Positions 16,573 through 26,100 of a DNA stretch of 64,000 bases are shown here, piece by piece (position 1 is the stretch's first letter; each line of letters opens with the position of its first letter). Made by a program: the position numbers and the translations under genes. A model generated the notes under the pieces. That model had not been told where the DNA came from. It searched no databases and saw nothing but the letters and a program-made list of their open reading frames with translations. Origin of the DNA: Methylomonas koyamae (GTDB taxonomy: Bacteria > Pseudomonadota > Gammaproteobacteria > Methylococcales > Methylomonadaceae); the NCBI RefSeq assembly GCF_019669905.1, contig NZ_AP019777.1, positions 2,976,001 through 3,040,000 of the forward strand, read 5' to 3'.

Positions 16573-17895
16573 TTAAAATCCCAAACGGACGCCGATAGCG
16601 CCGATGTAATTGTCGAAATAAGCGTGGCCCAACAAAGCCTCGAAATTGGCGTAAGCCTGCAAACCGTTAGCCATCACCGCGACCAGGCCGCCGCCGACAT
16701 GGAAAAAATCCCGGTCGGGCCGGTCGGTTTGAAAGCCGAACGTGGTCGGCAGCGCTCGGTAGTCTTGCGCGAACTGGACATAAACCGTGCGCTGGCCGTT
16801 GTCGTATTCGTGAGTCCAATCGGCGTTGACCTGCGGCACCAATACCCCCCACGAAGTGCTGATGGCGTAAGAAGCCTGGGCGCCGACGCTGGATTGTACC
16901 GAAGTCAAGCGGTCCGCCAGATAACGCAGCTCCAGGCCGGAGCTGCCCTGCTCGCTGTAGGCGTCCATTGCCGCGTGCCGGTAGCGGAGCGTACCGCGCG
17001 GTCCGAAGGTCAAACCGCCTAGCGTGAAATCGTAACCGGTGGACAGATTGCCTTCGAATTGGTCGGCGCCGGGCGTGCCGCTGATCGCGCCGCCGAAATT
17101 GGTGTTGTCTTCGCGCAGGTAGTCGCGGCGATTGGCGTTGCTGCCGTCTTTGCGGAGATATTGAAACGACAGATCGGCGAAAAAGCCTTGCCAGGGAAAC
17201 ACCGAAGCAAACAAGGTCGGGCCGTAGGAATCGGTATCGAAACCGCCACCGTTGAACTGGTCGCCGTGCCAATGCGAATAGTTGACGGCCAATCCGGCCA
17301 CGGCCCAATCGACCGGCATGGCATCGATACCCAGGCTGAAGCCGGCTTCGTTGGAGGCATAACCCCGCTCCAATTCGGTTTGGCGCCGGTCCAATTCACG
17401 GTAATCGGCGTTGAAGAACAGATTCAAACCGGGCAACAACGCCCAGTCGCCGGAACCGCCGCCCTTGGCAGTTCCTAAGTCGGAATCGGCATGCCCCCGC
17501 CGCTTTTTCACGACCTGGTCGGCCTGGCCGAGGGCGGAAAAGGCCGCGCCGGCCGCGGAATTGTTCGCCGCGCCGCCACCCGGCGCTCCGCCTACCGGCG
17601 GCGGATTGCCTGCCGGAATACTGCCGCAGAGGCTGGCCAATTGCGGCCCGAAATTCGAGGGCTGCAAGCTACCGGCTTGACGCGGCGAATCGCCGACCAA
17701 CTGGGCACAGCCGCGCTGGTTGCCGTCTTTTGCCAACAGTGCGCGAATCTGTTGATCCAAAGACTGTGCCGCAGCATCGGAAGTCGCCGCGACCACTAAG
17801 CCGGCCGCAACCAACAAGCGCCGTTTGCGAATGGCTGCGGAGCCACTGTTTGGATAAGCGGTTGCCGGCTTGCGTGTGGTAATGCAATGATTCAT
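16573..17895 (-). CDS. Autotransporter beta-domain outer-membrane protein
   Basis: A 440-residue protein with an extended Sec signal (basic RKRRLLVAAGLVVAATSDAAA, cleavage near residue 44), a short Gly/Pro/Ala-rich region (about 95-120) and a C-terminal domain of alternating amphipathic strands from about 165 ending in IGVRLGF. The terminal phenylalanine and the many aromatic-rich strands fit a 12-stranded autotransporter barrel. The passenger is very short (about 110 residues), so it may act as a barrel with a small surface domain. A CRP-type palindrome lies about 80 bp upstream of the start. Orientation is the same as creBC but it is 256 bp downstream of creC. Confidence 0.85.
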   Translation of the reverse strand: MNHCITTRKPATAYPNSGSAAIRKRRLLVAAGLVVAATSDAAAQSLDQQIRALLAKDGNQRGCAQLVGDSPRQAGSLQPSNFGPQLASLCGSIPAGNPPPVGGAPGGGAANNSAAGAAFSALGQADQVVKKRRGHADSDLGTAKGGGSGDWALLPGLNLFFNADYRELDRRQTELERGYASNEAGFSLGIDAMPVDWAVAGLAVNYSHWHGDQFNGGGFDTDSYGPTLFASVFPWQGFFADLSFQYLRKDGSNANRRDYLREDNTNFGGAISGTPGADQFEGNLSTGYDFTLGGLTFGPRGTLRYRHAAMDAYSEQGSSGLELRYLADRLTSVQSSVGAQASYAISTSWGVLVPQVNADWTHEYDNGQRTVYVQFAQDYRALPTTFGFQTDRPDRDFFHVGGGLVAVMANGLQAYANFEALLGHAYFDNYIGAIGVRLGF

Positions 17896-17973
17896 CGTGA
17901 GTTGGTGGGTTGGGCTGTTGTCTGTACCCGCTGCAACAATTGCTGCGCCGTTTTTTGCGCAAATAATACAGAA

Positions 17974-17995
17974 TTATGTGATATGAATCACATAA
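17974..17995. promoter_or_regulatory. CRP/Vfr-type binding site
   Basis: Perfect palindrome with arms TTATGTGA and TCACATAA around a 6-bp spacer, containing TGTGA-N6-TCACA, the consensus of cAMP receptor protein. It lies about 80 bp upstream of the autotransporter start, a usual activator position. Confidence 0.7.
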
Positions 17996-18151
17996 CTTAT
18001 TACAAAACCCCACCCACCCGCCAAAGGCCGGCCTGTCGGGCCGCAAACGTCGCGACCGGTTCAGTAAGTTGCCCAGTTTGCCGGCCAACGCCGGACCAGC
18101 CTGCTCCTGCCTGGTGCTGCGCTTAGATGCCGCTTACCGTTTCGCTACGCC

Positions 18152-19597
18152 TCAGACATGCAAGGGCCTTAGCGACAGCGGCAAACGTAAATCGGCCGCC
18201 GCGCCGCCGCCCTCGGCGTTAGCGACCTGGATTTCGCCGTCGTGTAACGCGGCAACTTCACGGACGAAGGCCAAGCCCAGCCCGGTGCTTTTGCGGCCGG
18301 TAGCCGGCCGCGGCAGCGAATAAAAACGCTCGAACAGCCGCGCCAATGCGTAAGCCGGAATGCCGGGACCGTGGTCGCGGATGCGCAGCCTTACCTGCTG
18401 ATTCTCGCTCCAACCGCGGATCTCGATGGCCGATTCGGCCGGCGCAAAAGCAAGCGCGTTGTCCAGCAAATTGGACACGGCTTGCCTTAACAGAAATTCC
18501 TCGCCCAACACCGGCAACTCCCCGGCAAAATCGAGCGCAAAACGTAAGCGCTGCTGCGCCAACGGTGCGGCTTTTTCGGCCGCGACCGCGGTTACCAAGC
18601 CGGCCAAATCCAAAACTCTGGGTTCGGCCAAGTGCTGGCGTTGCTCCACTGCCGCCAGGCCCAACAAACGTTCTATCAGTTGGTCCAGCCGCTCGGCCTG
18701 CTCGCGGGCATTTCCGGCAAACCGCAGCCGGTCGGCGTCCGGCAACGGTTCCTCCAGCAATTCCGCCGCACCGCGGATCGCCGCCAACGGACTCTTCATT
18801 TCGTGGGTTAGGGTTTGCACGTAACGCTCGACGTATTGCTTGCCTTCCAGCTCGCGGCGCATGGTCTCCAGCGTCTGTGCCAGCGTCGCCAGTTCGACGC
18901 TGTGCAGTTTCGGCGGCGTTGCCTTGCCGCCGGAGGTTACCGTGCGGGCATAGGCCACCAGTAATTCGATGGCGCGGGTCAGCCGCCAATTGAATATCGC
19001 GCCGAACAGCAGCGCACCGCCGAACAGCCAGAACGCGCCACGCTGCACCGCCGACTTGCCGGCTTCGACGATGGGTTGCAACAAGGCGGTCGGATAAGCG
19101 ACGGTAACCACGCCGATCAAAGTCTCACCATCGCGTACCGGCGCCGCGACATGCATGGTCGAGCTGCGTTTATCGTCCGGGTCGGCCTGGCTGGAGCGCG
19201 CGCCATAGCGGCCTTGCAGGGTCAGATAGACGTCGTTCCAGCGCGAGTAATTTTCGCCGACTGCGGTTCCGGCCGAGTCGAAGCGCACAATGCCGGTCGC
19301 GTCGGTAACGTAAACCCGGTAATCCAGACTTTGTTTCGGAAAGCCGAATATCGTCGCCGACACCGGCCGCTTGCTGTAACGCCTTACCGCATCGGCGAAC
19401 TGGCCGTCGGCGATGTTCCCGCGCGCCAACTCGGGCTCGGCCAACTCGGCCAGCAGATTGGCGGTGTCGACCAGGCTGGCTTCCAGCGCCATTCTGACGC
19501 CGGGGCTGATTTGTTTGACGACCAACAGCAACACCAATTGCCCGGTCACGGCCACCAAAAAGAAATAGCCCAGAAACAGGCGTAGCGATAACCTCAT
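18152..19597 (-). CDS. creC: CreC-like sensor histidine kinase
   Basis: A 481-residue inner-membrane kinase. TM1 at about 7-30, a periplasmic sensor region to about 185, TM2 at 187-203, HAMP-like linker, HisKA domain with His265 in TLTHEMKSPLAAIRG, and a HATPase domain with LLDNALAFAP, DHGPGIP and STGLGLAFVREV. The sequence pattern, including the GFPKQSLDYRVYVTDATG stretch in the sensor, is that of CreC. The ATG at 19597 overlaps the stop of creB (ATGA). CreA and CreD are not present in the window. Signals and targets in this organism are unknown. Confidence 0.88.
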   Translation of the reverse strand: MRLSLRLFLGYFFLVAVTGQLVLLLVVKQISPGVRMALEASLVDTANLLAELAEPELARGNIADGQFADAVRRYSKRPVSATIFGFPKQSLDYRVYVTDATGIVRFDSAGTAVGENYSRWNDVYLTLQGRYGARSSQADPDDKRSSTMHVAAPVRDGETLIGVVTVAYPTALLQPIVEAGKSAVQRGAFWLFGGALLFGAIFNWRLTRAIELLVAYARTVTSGGKATPPKLHSVELATLAQTLETMRRELEGKQYVERYVQTLTHEMKSPLAAIRGAAELLEEPLPDADRLRFAGNAREQAERLDQLIERLLGLAAVEQRQHLAEPRVLDLAGLVTAVAAEKAAPLAQQRLRFALDFAGELPVLGEEFLLRQAVSNLLDNALAFAPAESAIEIRGWSENQQVRLRIRDHGPGIPAYALARLFERFYSLPRPATGRKSTGLGLAFVREVAALHDGEIQVANAEGGGAAADLRLPLSLRPLHV

Positions 19598-20274
19598 CGG
19601 CTTTCCAGGCTGTAGCCCAAGCCGCGGTGAGTCCGGATCGGATCGGCGTCGGCAATGGCTCGCAGTTTGGCGCGCAGGGTTTTGATATGGGTATCGACGG
19701 TGCGGTCGAACACGTCGCCCGGATCGCGCCAAACCCGTTCCAGCAATTGCTCGCGGGAGAAGATGCGCTCCGGGTGCTCGATCAGCAGCTTGAGCAGCAG
19801 ATATTCGTAACGGGTCAGCTCCAGCAAACGGCCGCGATAGCGGATGCGCCCTGCCCCGCCGTCCAGCTCGAAATCGCCGCTGGTACCGGCGACGGCCGTG
19901 GGCAAAGCCGGCTGCAACCGGCGCAGTATCGCTGCGACCCGCGCCGCCACTTCGCGTGGGCTGAACGGCTTGGTCACATAATCGTCGGCGCCGATTTCCA
20001 GGCCGACGATACGGTCGATCTCATCGCCGTGCGCTGTCAAAAACATCACCGGTATCTGCGAAAACCGGCGCAATTGCCGGCACAATTCGAAGCCGGAACC
20101 GTCCGGCAAACCGACGTCCAGGATCGCCAACGCAAAGGTTTCGCTCTGCAGGCGCGCCAACGCGGTTTGCAGCAAGCCGGCGTGCTCGGCCTGGTAGCCG
20201 CTCTGTTGCAACGCATAAATCAAGGTATCGGCAATCGCCGGCTCGTCCTCGACGATTAAAATGCGTTTGCTCAC
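19594..20274 (-). CDS. creB: CreB-like response regulator
   Basis: A 226-residue OmpR-family regulator: receiver domain with acidic pair at 10-11, phospho-acceptor Asp53 (ILDVGLPDGSG), conserved FLTAHGD and DDYVTKPFSPRE, followed by a winged-helix domain (LTRYEYLLLKLLIEHPERIFSREQ; THIKTLRAKLR). The start is GTG 20274, which gives the usual receiver start SKRILIVEDEPAI and has AGGGA about six bases upstream. It is translationally coupled to creC and 14 bp downstream of the DUF350 gene, so may be read from the promoter of that operon. Confidence 0.9.
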   Translation of the reverse strand: MSKRILIVEDEPAIADTLIYALQQSGYQAEHAGLLQTALARLQSETFALAILDVGLPDGSGFELCRQLRRFSQIPVMFLTAHGDEIDRIVGLEIGADDYVTKPFSPREVAARVAAILRRLQPALPTAVAGTSGDFELDGGAGRIRYRGRLLELTRYEYLLLKLLIEHPERIFSREQLLERVWRDPGDVFDRTVDTHIKTLRAKLRAIADADPIRTHRGLGYSLESR

Positions 20275-20288
20275 GCGAATCCCTGCCG

Positions 20289-20705
20289 TCAATAACTCAT
20301 GCAGGCCGCATTCAACAGGCCGGCTGCTAACGAGATGCCGGCCAGCAGGATAGCCGACCCGGTTTCATCGGCGGCGATGCGTTCGCACAAATCGGCAAAA
20401 GCCAGACGCACGCCGACGAACACCAAAGTTTGTACAAAAAAGGCTACGCCGGCCCAGATCAACATGTCGATAAAGGAAACGCTGTTGGCAATCGCCCCGG
20501 CCAAGGCCAGCGCAAACCCGAGCAAGGCGCCGGTGAAGGCCAGGGCCGGTGCGGTCTTGCCTTCCCGGATCAGTTTGAACTCGGCATAGGGCGTGATGTG
20601 CAAATAGCAGAAACCGAACAATACGCTGAGCGCGACGGCCGCCAGAAAGTGCAACACGAAGCCGTTGGCTGCGGCCGCCAACTCGGCCAAATCAATGGTG
20701 GGCAT
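20289..20705 (-). CDS. DUF350 membrane protein (YjfL-like)
   Basis: 138 residues with four predicted membrane helices (about 15-37, 50-72, 78-101, 115-136) and the family-typical start FVLHFLAAVALSVLFGF and GAIANSVSFIDMLIWAGVAF. DUF350 proteins such as YjfL are found beside glutathionylspermidine-synthase-like ATP-grasp genes, as here, three bases downstream of that gene. Function unknown. Confidence 0.85.
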   Translation of the reverse strand: MPTIDLAELAAAANGFVLHFLAAVALSVLFGFCYLHITPYAEFKLIREGKTAPALAFTGALLGFALALAGAIANSVSFIDMLIWAGVAFFVQTLVFVGVRLAFADLCERIAADETGSAILLAGISLAAGLLNAACMSY

Positions 20706-20708
20706 AGA

Positions 20709-21839
20709 TCAGTCCTCAACGAAAAAATGCGGTACGAAGCGGCTATTGTTGCCGGTGATTTCGGTTTTGTCCTCGCGAATGCCGATGCCGGCCGGCTCTC
20801 CGCCGACGACCCAGGAGCCGATCACCGGGTAATTGCCGGCGAAATTGGGCAGCGGCGTATAACGCTGGTAGATATAACCGTCGTCGCCGTAGCGGCCGGC
20901 CGATTCGACGACATGGGCGCCGCGGCGGATTTCGATGTTGGCGCCTTCCCGCGAATACAGCGGCTTGCGCACGTAATCGCCGAGCAAAGGTTTGTCGGCA
21001 AAACTGGCCGGCAACAAATTGTGGTGGCCCTCGAACAATTCCCACAAGATCGGCAGAATGCCTTTATTGCTAAGAATTTGCTTCCAGGCCGGTTCCAGCA
21101 GGTTGGGCTGGGCTTTGGGCAGATAAGGCCCGAATTCCTCGCGCAGCAGCCATTCCCACGGATACAGTTTGAACAAGGCCCGAATCGGTCGATTCCGCAA
21201 ATCGACGAATTGTTGCGCGGCCGCCTGCCAGCCGATGTCGTCGATAGAGAGCCAATGCGGGCGAATGCCGGCCTGCAGCGCGGTATCCATCAAATAAAAC
21301 AGGTTGCCGGCATCCTCGGCGCTGTCGGCGACGCCGGCAAAATAGACCTCGGCGTGGCTGTGCCGATAGCTTTGCCAGAAGGCTATCAGTTTTTCGTGGA
21401 TGGAATTGAACTGGTCGGCATCGGGTTGGCAATCGGTCAGCCAAAACCATTGTACGACGGCAGCTTCCGGCAACGCGGTCGGCGTGTCGGCATTGTATTC
21501 CAGCATTTTCGGGTGTCCGCTGCCGTCCCAGGCTAGATCGAAGCGGCCGTACAAACTCGGCTCGCCCCGCTCCCACGACGCCGTCAGATACGGCGCGGCC
21601 CAACGCGGAATCCGCAGGCGGTCGAACCAGTCGCGGCGGATCACCTCGGCGACGGCTTGCAGACACAGTTTATGCAACTCGGCAGTGGCGTCGTCCAGCA
21701 CGTCGATCTGGCTGCGGTTGAAGCGGTAGCAGGCCGATTCGTCCCAATACACGGCGCCGTCTATGGTATGAAAATCCATCCCCACCGCTTCCAGCCGTTG
21801 CCGCCAATCGGCACGGGCTTGCCGTTCCAGGCGTTGCAC
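20709..21839 (-). CDS. Glutathionylspermidine synthase family ATP-grasp protein (YjfC/YgiC-like)
   Basis: A 376-residue protein of the GSP-synthase C-terminal family. Motifs include FDLAWDGSGHPKMLEYNADTP at about 110-130, FKLYPWEWLLREEFG, ILPILWELFEGHHNLLPA, YVRKPLYSREGANI and PVIGSWVVGGEPAGIGIRE, all residues of the amide-bond-forming ATP-grasp site. Unlike true Gsp there is no amidase domain, as in YjfC and YgiC. The start is GTG 21839, because the upstream gene's stop is four bases earlier and no other start codon lies between. Substrate is unknown; the DUF350 and membrane-protein neighbours form the same set as in the enterobacterial yjf locus. Confidence 0.88.
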   Translation of the reverse strand: MQRLERQARADWRQRLEAVGMDFHTIDGAVYWDESACYRFNRSQIDVLDDATAELHKLCLQAVAEVIRRDWFDRLRIPRWAAPYLTASWERGEPSLYGRFDLAWDGSGHPKMLEYNADTPTALPEAAVVQWFWLTDCQPDADQFNSIHEKLIAFWQSYRHSHAEVYFAGVADSAEDAGNLFYLMDTALQAGIRPHWLSIDDIGWQAAAQQFVDLRNRPIRALFKLYPWEWLLREEFGPYLPKAQPNLLEPAWKQILSNKGILPILWELFEGHHNLLPASFADKPLLGDYVRKPLYSREGANIEIRRGAHVVESAGRYGDDGYIYQRYTPLPNFAGNYPVIGSWVVGGEPAGIGIREDKTEITGNNSRFVPHFFVED

Positions 21840-21840
21840 T

Positions 21841-23034
21841 TCAGCCGCCGAAGAAGCCGTGTGAACCGCCGAACGAGCCGAAACCGCCGCGGCGGATGCC
21901 GCTGTGGCCGTCGTCGCTGCCGCCGCGGTAACTCGACCCGGAACCGCCGCCGTGGCCGCCGCTATGGCTGTTATCGCATTCGGCCGGATTGGCGTTGGCG
22001 TCGGCGCAATCCTGGCGGATGCGAAAGTCGGCCGGCTGCCCGGCATACCCGGCCAGCGACAGGCCGCCGAGCAAGGCCAGCGATACTTGCAATGAGCGGC
22101 GCGGAATCGGCGCAGCGGCCGGGTTTGCCGGTGCCACTTGCAACAACTGCTCCCAATCCGACAGCCGCGGATAGAAATCGCGGTGGTAGACGCCGCCGAC
22201 CAATAGCATCATGTAAAAATCCAGTTTGTTGCCGCATAGCAAAAATAACGGCAAACCGAGCCAGGCCACGGCGTTGGCCAGCAACGCCGAGCGCAGGGCT
22301 TGCCGATGGCCGCGTTGCACGCGCTGGGTGTAATTGCGCTCGGCCAGCGGCAGCCGGCTTTGCAGACGCAATAGCGGGTAAACCGCCAGGGCCGCAACCA
22401 TAAATAGCAGCCTCAGCGGCCAGGCCAGCGCCACCGGCACATAACCGAAGAAGACTTGGTAATGCCAGTACAGGTAGGTGGCGCAGACGACGTACACCAA
22501 CAAGTACAGCATCGTCAGAATGGTAATGAAGCGAAAGGTCGCCGCCGCCTTTTCGAACTCGACGCAGGCCGCGCTGTTGTTGCTCGGTGTCCGCCAAAAA
22601 TCGCCGATCCGGTAAATATTGCGGCGGTAGGAATCCAGCCACAGCCGGTGCTCTTCCGACATATAACTACCCTCAACAGAGACCGATTCGCGGATATTTT
22701 TTTCGGAGCCGTGAAAAAAATGCAGCGATTCGACGCCGTCTTGTTTGTTAATTTTTACGGCCAGGGCGTGGGTCGGAATTGCGGTTACGCCGAACCAGCC
22801 GTTCTTGACGATTTTGTCCGGATAGAACGTAACCGTGCCCATGCTAACAGTCTCGGCAAACTGTCGAAAAACGTAGGCCCCGAACAGCACCAGACACACT
22901 TCCAACAAATAAAAGTTGCTGCTCAAACCCAGCCAAACCAGCAGTAGAGCCAGCGGCAAGCCCAAACACAAGGCCAACAACTTTTTCCAGAACAGGTAGG
23001 TAACGGTCAGTTTTTTATTCAAAGACGGCGGCAT
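21841..23034 (-). CDS. Membrane protein with Gly/Ser-rich tail (YjfM/DUF1190-like context)
   Basis: A 397-residue protein. Two N-terminal helices (about 15-55), a soluble stretch, further helices near 170-200, 206-225 and 255-285, and a last hydrophobic segment before a low-complexity tail with CADANANPAECDN and runs of Gly, Ser and His. The tail resembles the end of DUF1190 proteins (YjfM/YgiB), whose genes accompany the GSP-like ligase, but the rest is unlike them, so homology is uncertain. ATG 23034 is chosen; a TTG three codons earlier is possible. Its stop almost touches the ligase GTG, indicating one operon of membrane protein, ligase, DUF350 and perhaps creBC. Confidence 0.7.
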   Translation of the reverse strand: MPPSLNKKLTVTYLFWKKLLALCLGLPLALLLVWLGLSSNFYLLEVCLVLFGAYVFRQFAETVSMGTVTFYPDKIVKNGWFGVTAIPTHALAVKINKQDGVESLHFFHGSEKNIRESVSVEGSYMSEEHRLWLDSYRRNIYRIGDFWRTPSNNSAACVEFEKAAATFRFITILTMLYLLVYVVCATYLYWHYQVFFGYVPVALAWPLRLLFMVAALAVYPLLRLQSRLPLAERNYTQRVQRGHRQALRSALLANAVAWLGLPLFLLCGNKLDFYMMLLVGGVYHRDFYPRLSDWEQLLQVAPANPAAAPIPRRSLQVSLALLGGLSLAGYAGQPADFRIRQDCADANANPAECDNSHSGGHGGGSGSSYRGGSDDGHSGIRRGGFGSFGGSHGFFGG

Positions 23035-23124
23035 GGCTGGCAAGGGTTAACAAAGTCGGGTAAGCATAGTTGCTAGGTCGCAATTTGTCCGTTTTCGGAA
23101 ATCCGGCAGCGGCCCGCTGCTCCG

Positions 23125-26100
23125 CTAAACAGGCGGCAAACCGCCGTGCAACATGGCCTCGAAATCGGCGATCGGCATCGGCTTACCGAACAAATAACCT
23201 TGAAACGCATCGCAACCGTGCTGCTCAAGAAAGGCACGCTGGCCGCCGGTTTCGACGCCCTCGGCGATCACTTCCATGCCCAAGTTTTTCGCCATCGCGA
23301 TGATGGTTTGTACGATCACTGCGTCGTCTGTGTCGTGCAATATGTCCCCAACGAAACTTTGGTCGATCTTCAATTGCGCAATCGGCAGCTTACGCAGATT
23401 CGACAATGACGAATTGCCGGTACCGAAATCGTCCATCGCGAAATGCACGCCGAAATCCCGTAACGCGTGCATTTTAACGACGGTATCCTCGATATCGTCC
23501 AATACCAGGCTTTCGGTCAGCTCCAATTTCAAATGGCCGGGCTCTATTGCGGTTTCCCGCACGATCCGCATCACGCTGTAGACGAAATCGGCTTGGCGAA
23601 ATTGCCTGGGGCTAACATTCACGGCCAATTGCAAATGCCGGGTCCTGGGGTCGGCTTCCCATATTTTTATCTGCCGGCAGGCGGTTTCCAGCACCCATAA
23701 CCCGATCGGGGTGATCAAACCGATTTCCTCCGCCAACGCGATGAAATCCTTAGGCGGAATCAAACCGGATTCGGGGTGCAGGCAACGAATCAACACCTCG
23801 GCGCCGAATATTTCCCGGTTTTTGCCCACTTGGGGCTGGTAATGCAATACGAAGCGGTGTTCGGCCAAGGCGTGGTGCAGATCGGCTTCCAATTGCATCC
23901 GGGCGTCGATGTTGGCCTGCATTTGCGGATCGAAAAAGCGCACGGTGTTTTTGCCGGCTTTCTTGGCTTGGTACATCGCAATATCAGCCTGTTTCAACAA
24001 GGCCTCGATATCGAATTCGTGGTCGCGGAACAATACCGCGCCGATGCTGGGCGAGTTCCGGTATTGCTGTTCTTTCAACGAGTAGGGTTTGGTCAGCGTC
24101 GCCAAAATCTTGTTGGCCACGATCTCGGTCTGCGCCGAAGCCTCGTGCCTTTCGTCGCCCAATTCGGTCAACATCACGACGAACTCATCACCGCCCAGAC
24201 GCGCCACGGTGTCGCCTTCGCGGACGCACGCCGTCAGACGCTGCGCCACTTGTTGCAGCAACAAATCGCCCATGTCGTGGCCCAGCGAATCGTTCAGCAG
24301 TTTGAAATTATCGAGGTCGATAAACAGCAACGCGCCGGGCCGGCCGCTGCGGGCGCTGATCGCCAAAGCGTGCTGCAAACGGTCCTGCAACAGCCGCCGG
24401 TTCGGTAACCCGGTCAAGGCGTCGTAAAACGCCAGGCGTTGGATTTCCTCGGCCGCGGCTTTCAACGAGCTGATGTCGATGAAACTAGCGACGTAATTTT
24501 TCAGCTTACCCTGCGGGTCGGTGACCGCGGAGATAGATAAGTGCACCGGAAATAGCTTGCCGCCTACGGCTTGGATCGTAATTTCGCCTTCCCAGGCGCC
24601 GTTAACGCCGATGGCTTCCCACATCGCTTCGTAATCGGCAATCGGTTGTCTATCCAATTTCAACTCGCGCGGATTTTTGCCGACGGCGAATTCGGCCGAA
24701 TGGCCGGTAATCCGGCAAAAAGCCCGATTCACCCGCAGAATATTGCGGGCCGAGTCCAGAACCACGATACCTTCCTGAGATTCGAACGCCGTCGCGGCAA
24801 TCCGCAATTCGGCATCCAACGCACTTTGTTGCTTCAAAGCCTGGTCCAGCCGGCTTTTCTGCGCCAAACCTTCCGGTAGCGTGACGGCCAGCATATTCGC
24901 CACGCCTAATTCGACGATAGTCCACGGCGCGCTGCGGCCGCGCCATAACTCGCTCCAGACTTGGAACGACTCGCGCGGCGTCAGCCGGTATCCGCCGGCT
25001 TCGTCTTCGACCAAGCCTTTCTCGGCATGTCCGGCCCAATGCACCGTACGCGGTTTTTCCGCCCGGAACCAGACGATGCCGTTTCTCAAGTCGGCCGATA
25101 GCGGCGTACAGAGTACGCCGGCTGCGGTATCCGGGTAAGCCGCCGCCTTTGGGAAATGTTTGGCCAGGTGGTCGCAACTGAACGAGGTTGTGCTAGCCTG
25201 GCCGCTCAACCACGGCAACAGCTCGTCCAGTTGCACCACCGTCGGGGTCGGGCCGTGGCGATGGCGCTTGCCTTCCACCAAAGCGATGACTGCGTCGGCA
25301 TGCAGCAAGCGCATCAATTCCGGCAGTAGCCGTTGCAAAATCGTCTCTTCCTGGCTGGTAAAGATGTAGTTCAGCAATTCGCCGATCAAGTGGTTGGCGC
25401 TGGTGACGTGGTTATGCTGCTCCACCGCCTCGATCGCCGCCAGTTTGGCCGAGGTCATCCGGCTGATAAAGGTTACCGCCTCGCGTTCGCTGATGGACAC
25501 CGGTTTGGGACCGTGGTGGTGGCAGGCAATCAAGCCCCACAGCCGGCCGTTCTGCAACAACGACACCACCATCGAAGCGCGCACGCCGATGTTGCGCAGG
25601 TATTGGATATGAATCGGCGACAGGCAGCGCAAGGCCGAATAGGTCATATCCAGCGGTTCGCCCGCCAGCGGGTTAAGGGCCGGCAGCACCGGCACCGGTT
25701 CCGCTTCGATATCGGCCACGACCCGCACCGGATTCAGCGCAAACAAGCGCCGGGCCTGAGCCGGAATGTCGCTGGCCGGAAAGTGCAGGCCCAGATAGGA
25801 CGGGGCGGTTTCGATCCGGCTTTGGCTGACCACCTCGCCGTTCCATTCCGAATCGAAGCGGTAAACCATCACGCTATCGTATCCGCACAAGGTCCGCACC
25901 AGGATTGCCACTTGGTCGAAATAGTGCAGGTATTCGCGATCGGTATCGATTTGCAGCAACGCATCCTGCATCTGCAACAACAGCTCCGCCAGCCGCGCTT
26001 CCGGGTTTTCCGCTTGGTCCGCCATCAGCTCGACCGCGATGCCGCCGTTGCAGAGGTAGACGTGGGCCTGCAGTTCCGCCAACGCACCGCCAATGGCCAC

